Shown in pieces: positions 1 through 6,568 of a stretch of 6,568 nucleotides of DNA. Every line of letters starts with the position of its first letter. Positions within the stretch are counted from its first letter, which is position 1. The notes beneath the pieces were generated by a model. That model made no database searches. It was not told the origin of the DNA and worked only from the letters and a program-made list of their open reading frames with translations. A program made the translations under genes and the position numbers. The stretch comes from Planctomycetota bacterium (GTDB taxonomy: Bacteria; Planctomycetota; PUPC01; JACPCR01), in NCBI GenBank assembly GCA_030740295.1, contig JASLXP010001303.1:1-6568 (forward strand). The letters run 5' to 3'.

Positions 1-2882
1 AGAACGAGCTCCTGCATTGCGGCGCCTCTCGTCACGATCCGGAGGCAGAGAGAAAGCTCGGTGAGCTCGGGGAATTCGTGAAAGCACTCGACCCTTCGCA
101 TCTGATCACCTACGAGGCCGATCACGATCCCGCAGGCAAGGCCGATGTCATCGGACTGCATTACCCGCACGAGCTGCCCCAGCACTACGCCTACCCAAAC
201 ACGGCCGACTGGCTCGGCAAGACGGTCAAGACCGGCACGGGCGGGGAACTCCTCGGCAGCAGGAACAAGGCATTCACCTGGTCGCGCCGAAAGCCCCTGT
301 ACATTGGCGAGTATCTGTGGGTGCCCTTCAGGGATTTTTCCGCAGGATCCGTTTTCTATGGCGACGAAGCGTACCTTGATCGTGGAGGATACAAGAAGAA
401 GGCTATGGCTCAGGCCTGGCGATACCAGACCATCGCCTACCGCCGTGCAGGTGTATCGGGTTTGTGTCCGTGGACACCAGTAAGAGTGACTGGAGAACTT
501 GATTTCGATCAAGACCTGCTGTTCAAAGCGCAAAAGGCTGCTTACAGGCCGGTGGCCGCGTACGTTCGCGAACAGCATACGCGGGCCTTCGGCGGGCAGA
601 AGCTCACCCGCACTTTTGATGTTTTCAACGATTCCACCGGGAAGAAAGAACTGACGTTACGGTGGGCCCTGCATCACGATGAGCCTAAGCCGGTCATCAA
701 CGAAGGGGGTGAGGTCACCACGCTCGGGCCTGCAGGGTACGGCACGGTCAAGGTCGGCCTCTCTCTCCCAAAGGTTGAGGCGCGGACCCGATACACGCTG
801 AGATGGCGTCTCTATTCCGGCACGAATTGTCTCTCCAGCAGCGAACAGGCCATCGACGTTTTTCCGGACATGGCAATCGAATTACCGACCAGCCGCAGGG
901 TCATCCTCTTCGACCCCAATTCCAATTTCGATGCCGGAGTTGAAGTTCCCCGGATCTCAGAGCTCGGGCAGCTTCAGGCGATGGAAGTCGGGCGGACGCT
1001 CCTGATCGTGGGCCCGAATGCATTCTCCAGCCAGCATTCTGATTATTCGGCCATTGGTGCCGAGCATGCCGGAGTGGGCCATCTGAGGCAGTTTCTGATC
1101 AAGGGAGGAACGGCTCTCATTCTCGAGCAGCAGACACTGCAAGGCCTGCCATTCGGACTCTCGCTCACCGAACACGCGTCGACCATGACCTTCCCGCTGC
1201 ACAGCGGCCATCAGGTGATGAACGGCCTGAAGAGCGACGATTTCAAATTCTGGTCGGATGACCATTACGTGACTCATCGTGAGGTCGTACGGCCTTCCGC
1301 AAGGGGCGCTAAGGCGCTGCTGGTTTCGGGCGGCACGAACAGCCTGGCGCAATCCCCGCTGGTGGAGCTTCCGTTCGGCCAGGGGCGCGTCATCGTCTGC
1401 CAGGCCCTCGTCAGTGCGAAGCTCAAGACTGAGCCGGCCGCCCGACGCCTTCTTCAAAGTCTTCTCGACTATCTTGCAGTCACCGTGTCTTCACAATCCA
1501 AAACGGCTGTGTTTTCATCGAGTGAGGATTTCATTCAGCAATTGAAGCGGCTCGGGCTTCGGATGAGCCATGCCGCGGAGGCGCGCGGAGCGACCTCGCG
1601 ATTGGTCGTTTTGCACGGTGGCGGCAACGTCATCCGCGGGGCAGTCCCTTACATCACGGAGCGCCTTCAGAAAGAAGGAACACACGTTTACTGGCACGCG
1701 CCGGACAAGACCACGTTCAAAGCATTACGAGACGAACTCGGCATCGGGCAGGTCAGCATCAACGGTACATCGGGGCCATTGAAGATCGAAGACGCTGACC
1801 ATGAATTTCTGTCTTGCGTTGCCCGGGAAGACTTGACATTTTTCGGCAAACCGCAGGGCAGATCATGGATGCGCAATTATCAACCTGACCCCTCGATTGT
1901 GGATCGCGCTTTCTCACTCGCCGCGCCAGGCGTCGCAAAGAGAAGATTCGAAGCGGAGGCGATGGAACTGAAGGGTCACCTGGCGATGGTGCGGGAGAAT
2001 GAAGCTCATTTCTACACCACCGGTTCCGCCGGGATGAAAGTGAAAAAGGACGAGGAAGGCCTCTACCCGCTCACGGTGCATGGCCGTGGCGCGCCCGCGG
2101 CAGATGTCTTCCCGATGCTTGAAGTCAAAGTGAATAATAGAGTGGCTACCATTCTGAATCTTGATTCGAAGACCACCGCGGAATTCAACACGCTCGTGAA
2201 GCTGCCCGCTGGTGAGGCATCGCTCACGCTCCACTTTTCAAACGACGAAGTCGTCAACGGTCAGGATAGAAACATGTTCCTCGATGCGATCGAGCTGGGC
2301 GAAAGACCTGTCACCGGCGCGCTGGAGACGCTCACGATTCCGACTGCGCTGGTGGTCGTTCCGTCCGGTAATGGCCAGATCATTCTTGATGGCATCCGCT
2401 GGGACAAGAATCCGCTCAACGAACTTCGCGGCCACCGCTATGCCTCAACCGTGCTGGCCAATCTCGGTGGCAACTTCGACCCGCCGCAATTGTCACCTGC
2501 CTGGATTCGGCCTCCGGCATTCGAGGTCGTCGAGGATGGCGGGTATTTCAGAAGAACCAAAAACGAGTTGGCCTGCGCGACCCGCATGGTGTTGAAGGCG
2601 AAGTTCAAATGTGCCCGAGGAGGCAACTTCAGAATCATCGTCAAAGGCCGTTCAACGACTGCAAAGGGCGTGCACGGGGCCGCGAAGATTTCCATCGATG
2701 GAAAGGAGGTCGGCCAGGTCTTTCTGAATTCACGTTACTCATCCGATTTCGAGTTGCCGCAGACTGCGATCGTTTCGAAAGGCGAGCACTCTGTGTCATT
2801 CGAGTTTTCGAATGACTTGTATGCCGACGGAGAGGATCGAAATCTCTATTTGAATGCGTTGGGGTTGAGGCGGGATGAGTAG
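1..2882 (+). CDS. Clan GH-A (GH2-like) glycoside hydrolase with C-terminal xylan-binding-like modules, 5'-partial
   Basis: The reading frame is open from position 3 to the TAG at 2880-2882 (959 codons), so the gene starts upstream of the window; the GTG at 78 is internal. Residues are counted from the codon at 3. Asn1-Glu2 is placed like the acid/base pair closing strand 4 of a clan GH-A TIM barrel. Glu103, in LYIGEYLW, is placed like the strand-7 nucleophile; the spacing of 101 residues suits the clan. The barrel ends near 190. It is followed by a beta-sandwich (about 193-287), a class I amidotransferase-like alpha/beta module (298-493) and a second Rossmann-like module (530-635), neither with a visible Gly-x-Cys-x-Gly nucleophile site. 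Two CBM36/CBM60-like modules follow (about 647-767 and 863-957), ending in QDRNMFLDAIEL and EDRNLYLNALGL. These resemble calcium-dependent xylan-binding modules. By inference it is a retaining exo- or endo-glycosidase acting outside the cytoplasm on a plant or algal polysaccharide. The substrate cannot be read from this fragment; GH2 is the best guess, but another GH-A family is possible. Confidence 0.8.
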   Translation, partial: NELLHCGASRHDPEAERKLGELGEFVKALDPSHLITYEADHDPAGKADVIGLHYPHELPQHYAYPNTADWLGKTVKTGTGGELLGSRNKAFTWSRRKPLYIGEYLWVPFRDFSAGSVFYGDEAYLDRGGYKKKAMAQAWRYQTIAYRRAGVSGLCPWTPVRVTGELDFDQDLLFKAQKAAYRPVAAYVREQHTRAFGGQKLTRTFDVFNDSTGKKELTLRWALHHDEPKPVINEGGEVTTLGPAGYGTVKVGLSLPKVEARTRYTLRWRLYSGTNCLSSSEQAIDVFPDMAIELPTSRRVILFDPNSNFDAGVEVPRISELGQLQAMEVGRTLLIVGPNAFSSQHSDYSAIGAEHAGVGHLRQFLIKGGTALILEQQTLQGLPFGLSLTEHASTMTFPLHSGHQVMNGLKSDDFKFWSDDHYVTHREVVRPSARGAKALLVSGGTNSLAQSPLVELPFGQGRVIVCQALVSAKLKTEPAARRLLQSLLDYLAVTVSSQSKTAVFSSSEDFIQQLKRLGLRMSHAAEARGATSRLVVLHGGGNVIRGAVPYITERLQKEGTHVYWHAPDKTTFKALRDELGIGQVSINGTSGPLKIEDADHEFLSCVAREDLTFFGKPQGRSWMRNYQPDPSIVDRAFSLAAPGVAKRRFEAEAMELKGHLAMVRENEAHFYTTGSAGMKVKKDEEGLYPLTVHGRGAPAADVFPMLEVKVNNRVATILNLDSKTTAEFNTLVKLPAGEASLTLHFSNDEVVNGQDRNMFLDAIELGERPVTGALETLTIPTALVVVPSGNGQIILDGIRWDKNPLNELRGHRYASTVLANLGGNFDPPQLSPAWIRPPAFEVVEDGGYFRRTKNELACATRMVLKAKFKCARGGNFRIIVKGRSTTAKGVHGAAKISIDGKEVGQVFLNSRYSSDFELPQTAIVSKGEHSVSFEFSNDLYADGEDRNLYLNALGLRRDE

Positions 2883-2910
2883 AGCGGGCAGCAAGCGTGG
2901 TAGACCCGCA

Positions 2911-2940
2911 TTGCGAAGACAGGTCAGAGGGGCTTAATAA
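2911..2940 (+). promoter_or_regulatory. Weak promoter-like hexamer pair upstream of the YHYH gene
   Basis: TTGCGA at 2911-2916 matches four of six bases of a sigma70 -35 box. An AT-rich TTAATAA at 2934-2940 follows after 17 bases, but it matches the -10 consensus poorly (two or three of six). It is the only plausible promoter in the gap before the YHYH gene. PVC promoter consensus sequences are poorly known, so this is a guess. If it is real, the inverted repeat at 2946-2994 would lie in the 5' leader of the YHYH gene mRNA. If not, that gene is read from further upstream together with the glycosidase. Confidence 0.18.
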
Positions 2941-2945
2941 ACCAA

Positions 2946-2994
2946 AGGTGAGCCGCCTCAAATGAGGCTGGTAGACGATTGAATTCACTCACCT
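2946..2994 (+). repeat. Nested inverted repeat in the intergenic gap
   Basis: An outer 7-base pair of arms, AGGTGAG (2946-2952) and CTCACCT (2988-2994), encloses a tight inner hairpin, GCCTC-AAAT-GAGGC (2955-2968). The inner stem can gain two more pairs (C2953-C2954 with G2970-G2971) by bulging T2969. No T-run follows either stem, so it is not a standard intrinsic terminator. It lies between the glycosidase stop and the YHYH start, where an attenuating, mRNA-stabilising or transcript-end structure would be expected. The arms are short enough that chance cannot be excluded. The wider gap (2883-3012) holds no other gene; an 8-base direct repeat, TGGTAGAC (2898-2905 and 2969-2976), was also seen. 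Confidence 0.4.
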
Positions 2995-3012
2995 CCAACT
3001 AGAAAACCAACC

Positions 3013-3996
3013 ATGAGAATTGCTTTCAGCCTCTTGGTGATTATCAGTTTCATCCCCGGCGCCTCCGCTCAACCTGCTGACAAGAAATACGGCTCGAAGT
3101 TGAGCAAGAGACCCAGAAACAGCGTGGAGATAACCATCGAAGGCGATTACCGATACGTCACCTCGAATGGAATCCCCAACCACCTGACAGGCCGATTCCC
3201 GAACAGAAACAATCCGAACAGCATTTCCGAACAGAAGCTCGAATTCCGCATGCTCGCCAAGCCTGTGGCCGCAAAGCAAATCACCATGATCGGCATGTAC
3301 CCGTTCGGCGTCGCTTTGAATGGGGTGCCTTTCGAGCCGGCGGCCGCAGAATTCTGGAAGCGTGACTGGCGTTCAGGCTGGCAGTACGAAGCGCTCTCGG
3401 GAAAGATTAATCTGGGTCTGGACAGCAGCAATGCCCATGTTCAACCGACCGGCATGTATCACTACCATGGAATGCCCGAGGGCCTGATCTCCAAGCTTGG
3501 CCGCAGACGCAAAGCCATCCTGCTGGGGTATGCGGCGGATGGTTTCCAGATTTACAGCCAGTACTGCCTTACCGATCCGCTGGTAGCCAACAGCAAGATA
3601 AAGAAGATGGGCTCGAGCTGTCGGGTTAAGAGCGGGAAACGTTCTGATGGCAGCCCGGGCGGCAAGTTCGACGGCACCTTTCTGCAGGATTACGAGTTTG
3701 TTCAGGGCCTGGGAGACCTGGACCTCTGCAACGGCCATTTCGGAATCGTCCCGAACAGTCCTGCAGGAGTTTATCACTACCACATCACCGAAACTTACCC
3801 GTTTATTCCCCGTTTCTTTCTCGGCACTCCCGATTCCAGTTTTATGACGAGGCCGCAACAGACCACTGCGGCAGCGGGCAACACGGAGAGCGACCAGAAA
3901 GTGACGCCCGACATATCCCAACCCAGCCCGGGGACACGAAGACCGCCTTCCCTGGGGCGAGGGCCGGGCCGTTTCCCTCCTCGACCGCCGAGATAG
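3013..3996 (+). CDS. Exported YHYH-family protein
   Basis: This complete 327-residue protein has a Sec signal peptide: Lys/Arg-poor MR start, hydrophobic core at 3-16 and probable cleavage after GASA (residue 19). The body matches the YHYH family, a group of exported proteins of unknown function. Diagnostic motifs are GMYHYHGMP (YHYH at 149-152), LGYAADGFQIYS (171-182), DLDLCNGHFGIVPN (235-248) and GVYHYHIT (YHYH at 254-257). Repeated His and Tyr suggest metal binding, but that is inference. There are three cysteines, at 185, 203 and 239. Residues 281-327 form a low-complexity tail, first Thr/Ala/Gln-rich and then Pro/Arg/Gly-rich, unlike the ordered core. The ATG at 3013 is the only standard start after the in-frame TGA at 2980-2982. 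No Shine-Dalgarno sequence precedes it. It ends 27 bases before the fusion gene, so the two are probably one transcript and may work together outside the cytoplasm. Confidence 0.88.
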   Translation: MRIAFSLLVIISFIPGASAQPADKKYGSKLSKRPRNSVEITIEGDYRYVTSNGIPNHLTGRFPNRNNPNSISEQKLEFRMLAKPVAAKQITMIGMYPFGVALNGVPFEPAAAEFWKRDWRSGWQYEALSGKINLGLDSSNAHVQPTGMYHYHGMPEGLISKLGRRRKAILLGYAADGFQIYSQYCLTDPLVANSKIKKMGSSCRVKSGKRSDGSPGGKFDGTFLQDYEFVQGLGDLDLCNGHFGIVPNSPAGVYHYHITETYPFIPRFFLGTPDSSFMTRPQQTTAAAGNTESDQKVTPDISQPSPGTRRPPSLGRGPGRFPPRPPR

Positions 3997-4023
3997 AGGC
4001 TTCCATACTCGCCATTGAAATTT

Positions 4024-6568
4024 ATGAAACTCCTCAAACTCCACTCGATTCTCATCTTTGCGTTCGGCCTGCATATGTCGAGCTCTGCTGAGCCTGTCTC
4101 ACTCTTCAACGGCAAAGATCTCGAAGGCTGGTTTGGCGATCCCAAAGTCTGGTCAGTCAAAGATGGTGCAATCACCGGAGAGACCACACCGGAGAATAAG
4201 ATCACCCAGAATACCTATCTGATCTGGCAAGCCGGCAAGGTCGACAACTTTGAGCTCCGCCTCAAATACCGAATCGTTAACGGCAACAGCGGCATTCAAT
4301 ATCGCAGCAGGATGCGCCACGCGGAGGGATGGGGCGTCCTCGGATACCAGGCCGACCTGGAGGCGGGCAACACATACAGCGGGATTCTCTATGAAGATGG
4401 CGGGCGCGGCGTTGTCGCCCAGCGGGGACAGAAGGTTGTGGCACGGCCCGATGGAAAAAAAGACGTCGTCGGGTCGACCGGTGATCCGGCAACGATTCAG
4501 GCGGAAATCAAGAAGGAAGACTGGAACGAATACATCATCATCGCCCGCGGGAATTACTTCCGTCACATGATCAACGGCCACATCACGATGGAGTTTGTCG
4601 ACGAGCAGAAGGAGAAGAGGGCGGACAGCGGCATCCTTGCGTTTCAGGTGCATGCGGGGCCGCCGATGATGGTTCAATACAAAGACATCCAGCTTACGAA
4701 ACTCACGGGCGAGGATGCCAAGCCGCTCGAAACTGCCGAATCGCTGGCGCGCTGGATCACCCAGAAACCGGTCATCATCACGGACGCCACGCAGGAAGGC
4801 GATGCTATCAAGCCGAATTTGCCGAAGGCCAAAAAACTCCCGGGACCCAGACCTTTCTGGATCTGGGCCCACAACAAACCGAAAAAGGGAGAACGGGTTC
4901 TGCTGCGGAAGGAGTTTGATAGTCCGGATTCAGCCAAGGCACTCGCCGTCGCCACCTGCGACAATTCCTTCAAGATCAAGATCAACGGCAAGCAGGCCCT
5001 CGCGGGCACAAACTGGGCCCAGAGCTATCGTAAAGATGTCCGGCCGCTTTTGAGAAAAGGGAAGAACGAAATCCTTGCCGAAGCAACGAACGAAGGCGGG
5101 CCGGCCGGATTCCTGTTCAAGCTGATACTCACGAAGGCCGACGGCTCGCAAAGCTTCATCGTCTCCGACAAATCGTGGGAGGTCTTCGACCCTAAAAAGA
5201 TCACCCCCGGAAGTGTCGTGGAAGAGAAAGGCGAGGTGGATGAAATCCTTGGGGATGATGCCGAAGATCCTGCCATTACCCGGGCCCACGTCATCGGCAA
5301 ACTCGGCAGCGGTCCCTGGGGCGACCCGCTCAATGCCCCTCAGCAGAGCAGCTCGGGCGGCTCGAATCCGCTGCGGCCCCTGAACCTGCTGCCGGGCTTC
5401 CAGGTGGAGCTCCTCTACACCGTCCCGAGAAACCTGCAGGGCTCGTGGGTGTGCATGACCTTCGATGATAAGGGCCGCATCATCGCGTCCGACCAGGGAG
5501 GCAGAGGCCTTTCAAGACTGACGCCCGCGCCCATCGGTTCAAACGAGATGACCAGGGCCGAATCGCTCGACGTGAAAATGACCGGCTCGCAGGGGATGCT
5601 CTACGCTTTCGGCAAACTCTACGTGAGCTGCAGTGCCGGCCCGGGCCCCGGTTTCTATATCATCGAAGACACGGATGCTGATGACACCTTTGACAAGGTC
5701 ACGAAAGTGCGCGCGATCCGCGGAGGAGGCGAACACGGCCCCCACAGCCTTGTGCTTTCGCCGGACAAAAAATGGATCTACTTCATCGCCGGCAACTACA
5801 CGAAACTGCCGGAACCGTTGACCGGATACCTGCCTCCAAAGAACTGGCAGGAAGATCTTCTGCTCCCGCGCCAGTGGGATGCAAATGGCCACGCCCGCGG
5901 ACTGAAGGCCCCCGGAGGCTGGATCTGCCGCACCGATCCTGAAGGGAAAAAGTGGGAGGTCTTCTGCAACGGCTTCCGAAATCCATTCGACATGGCATTC
6001 AATGCGGACGGCGAGCTCTTCGCCTACGACGCGGATATGGAATGGGACATCGGAGCCCCCTGGTATCGGCCGACGCGTTTGGTCCACGCGGCCAGTGGCG
6101 CAGAATTCGGCTGGAGAAGCGGCACGGGCAAATGGCCGGCCTGGTATCCCGATAGCCTCCCGCCGGTGCTCGATATCGGGCCCGGGTCGCCGACCGGTGT
6201 AAGCTCGGGGCGCGGCACAAAATTTCCAGCGAAATATCAACGCGCGTTATTTCTGAATGATTGGACCTTTGGCACGATCTACGCCGTGCACCTCACCCCA
6301 GAAGGCGCCAGCTACAAAGGCGTAAAGGAAGAGTTCGTTTCCGGCATTCCCCTTCCCGTTACCGACTCCGGCATCGGGCCGGATGGTGCGTTCTATTTCG
6401 CTATCGGCGGCCGCAGCATTCAGTCGGCCCTTTATCGGGTGACCTATGTTGGAAAGGAATCCACCGCTCCTGTCGATGGGCGTGATACGAAATTCGCAAA
6501 GGAACGCGAACTGCGCAAATCGCTGGAAGCCTTCCATGGGAAGCAGGACCCAAAAGCAGTGGACGCGG
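4024..6568 (+). CDS. Exported DUF1080 (3-keto-disaccharide hydrolase) / PVC-type dehydrogenase propeller fusion, 3'-partial
   Basis: The frame is open from ATG 4024 to the window edge (848 complete codons plus one base), so the C-terminus is missing. A signal peptide (LKLHSILIFAFGLHM core) is probably cut after SSSA at residue 22. Residues 24-228 are a DUF1080 domain, shown by SLFNGKDLEGW, GNSGIQYRS, GYQADLEAGNTYSGILYE and a closing YKDIQLTKL strand; the family is assigned 3-keto-disaccharide hydrolase activity. Residues about 275-390 look like a jelly-roll, carbohydrate-binding-type sandwich. Residues about 450-808 match the PVC 'putative membrane-bound dehydrogenase' propeller (TIGR02604-like, related to PQQ sugar/sorbosone dehydrogenases): EDTDADDTFDKV, GEHGPHSLVLSPD, NGFRNPFDMAFN, DADMEWDIGAPWYRPTR, SGAEFGWRSGTGKWP. 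From about 820 a charged helical segment (LRKSLEAFHG) looks like the start of HEAT-like repeats. In this family a CxxCH cytochrome c domain commonly follows, but it is outside the window. No Shine-Dalgarno sequence is visible. The in-frame TAG at 3994 excludes a longer start except TTG 4015. The likely role is periplasmic oxidation and cleavage of sugars. Confidence 0.85.
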   Translation, partial: MKLLKLHSILIFAFGLHMSSSAEPVSLFNGKDLEGWFGDPKVWSVKDGAITGETTPENKITQNTYLIWQAGKVDNFELRLKYRIVNGNSGIQYRSRMRHAEGWGVLGYQADLEAGNTYSGILYEDGGRGVVAQRGQKVVARPDGKKDVVGSTGDPATIQAEIKKEDWNEYIIIARGNYFRHMINGHITMEFVDEQKEKRADSGILAFQVHAGPPMMVQYKDIQLTKLTGEDAKPLETAESLARWITQKPVIITDATQEGDAIKPNLPKAKKLPGPRPFWIWAHNKPKKGERVLLRKEFDSPDSAKALAVATCDNSFKIKINGKQALAGTNWAQSYRKDVRPLLRKGKNEILAEATNEGGPAGFLFKLILTKADGSQSFIVSDKSWEVFDPKKITPGSVVEEKGEVDEILGDDAEDPAITRAHVIGKLGSGPWGDPLNAPQQSSSGGSNPLRPLNLLPGFQVELLYTVPRNLQGSWVCMTFDDKGRIIASDQGGRGLSRLTPAPIGSNEMTRAESLDVKMTGSQGMLYAFGKLYVSCSAGPGPGFYIIEDTDADDTFDKVTKVRAIRGGGEHGPHSLVLSPDKKWIYFIAGNYTKLPEPLTGYLPPKNWQEDLLLPRQWDANGHARGLKAPGGWICRTDPEGKKWEVFCNGFRNPFDMAFNADGELFAYDADMEWDIGAPWYRPTRLVHAASGAEFGWRSGTGKWPAWYPDSLPPVLDIGPGSPTGVSSGRGTKFPAKYQRALFLNDWTFGTIYAVHLTPEGASYKGVKEEFVSGIPLPVTDSGIGPDGAFYFAIGGRSIQSALYRVTYVGKESTAPVDGRDTKFAKERELRKSLEAFHGKQDPKAVDA

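Noticed and set aside
78..80. GTG as the start of the glycosidase
   Set aside because: The frame is open upstream to position 3 and encodes the Asn-Glu acid/base pair and barrel sequence, so the GTG is an internal Val codon.
2955..2968. Inner hairpin as a rho-independent terminator
   Set aside because: The stem is short and no T-run follows it, so the usual terminator signature is missing.
2898..2976. 8-base direct repeat TGGTAGAC (2898-2905 and 2969-2976) as a regulator site or transposon footprint
   Set aside because: It is short, occurs only twice, has no inverted-repeat element or transposase nearby, and could easily arise by chance.
3994..4023. Stop-codon readthrough joining the YHYH protein to the fusion protein, since both share a frame and only one TAG plus nine codons separates them
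   Set aside because: The second protein has its own ATG and signal peptide, which would be useless inside a longer chain. The shared frame has a one-in-three chance.
3373..4074. Long open frame on the minus strand (233 codons) opposite the YHYH gene
   Set aside because: It lies opposite a gene with a clear signal peptide and family motifs, spans the gene boundary, has no recognisable domain and an Arg-rich composition typical of antisense reading of GC-rich coding DNA.
4153..4872. Long open frame on the minus strand (239 codons) opposite the DUF1080 domain
   Set aside because: The + strand frame here carries unmistakable DUF1080 motifs. The antisense product has no recognisable family features and no signal of its own start.
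5539..6240. Long open frame on the minus strand (233 codons) opposite the propeller
   Set aside because: It is complementary to the best-conserved part of the dehydrogenase-type propeller. Open antisense frames are expected from the codon bias there.

Overview
The window looks like a piece of a Planctomycetota/Verrucomicrobiota (PVC superphylum) chromosome. It is moderately GC-rich and encodes large multidomain proteins, the intact ones with Sec signal peptides. Its last gene joins a DUF1080 domain (3-keto-disaccharide hydrolase family) to the PVC-type 'membrane-bound dehydrogenase' propeller, a pairing that as far as I know is largely confined to these phyla. No Shine-Dalgarno sequence is visible before either start that can be inspected, which also fits. 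The phylum call is an inference from protein families, not from a marker gene.

Layout, all on the + strand. (1) Positions 1-2882 hold the C-terminal 959 codons of a clan GH-A (GH2-like) glycoside hydrolase whose 5' end lies outside the window. The first two complete codons are the Asn-Glu acid/base pair, and the likely nucleophile Glu is at 309-311. The barrel is followed by a beta-sandwich, two Rossmann/amidotransferase-like modules without a catalytic Cys, and two related CBM36/CBM60-like modules that resemble calcium-dependent xylan-binding domains. (2) Positions 2883-3012 are a 130-base intergenic stretch with a nested inverted repeat and at best a weak promoter-like pair. (3) Positions 3013-3996 encode an exported YHYH-family protein with two YHYH motifs and a Pro/Arg-rich tail. 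(4) From 4024 past the right edge runs a large exported fusion: DUF1080, then a jelly-roll-like beta-sandwich, then a PVC dehydrogenase-type propeller, then the start of what is probably a HEAT-repeat region. The window cuts it after 848 codons.

The YHYH gene and the fusion gene are 27 bases apart and are very likely co-transcribed. The glycosidase may belong to the same locus but is separated by the only sizeable gap. A reasonable reading is an extracytoplasmic glycan-breakdown locus: a glycosidase with xylan-type binding modules beside a protein that combines a predicted sugar-oxidising propeller with a predicted 3-keto-sugar-cleaving domain. The YHYH protein is an uncharacterised, possibly metal-binding partner. 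No RNA gene, mobile element, CRISPR array, attachment site or replication origin was seen.
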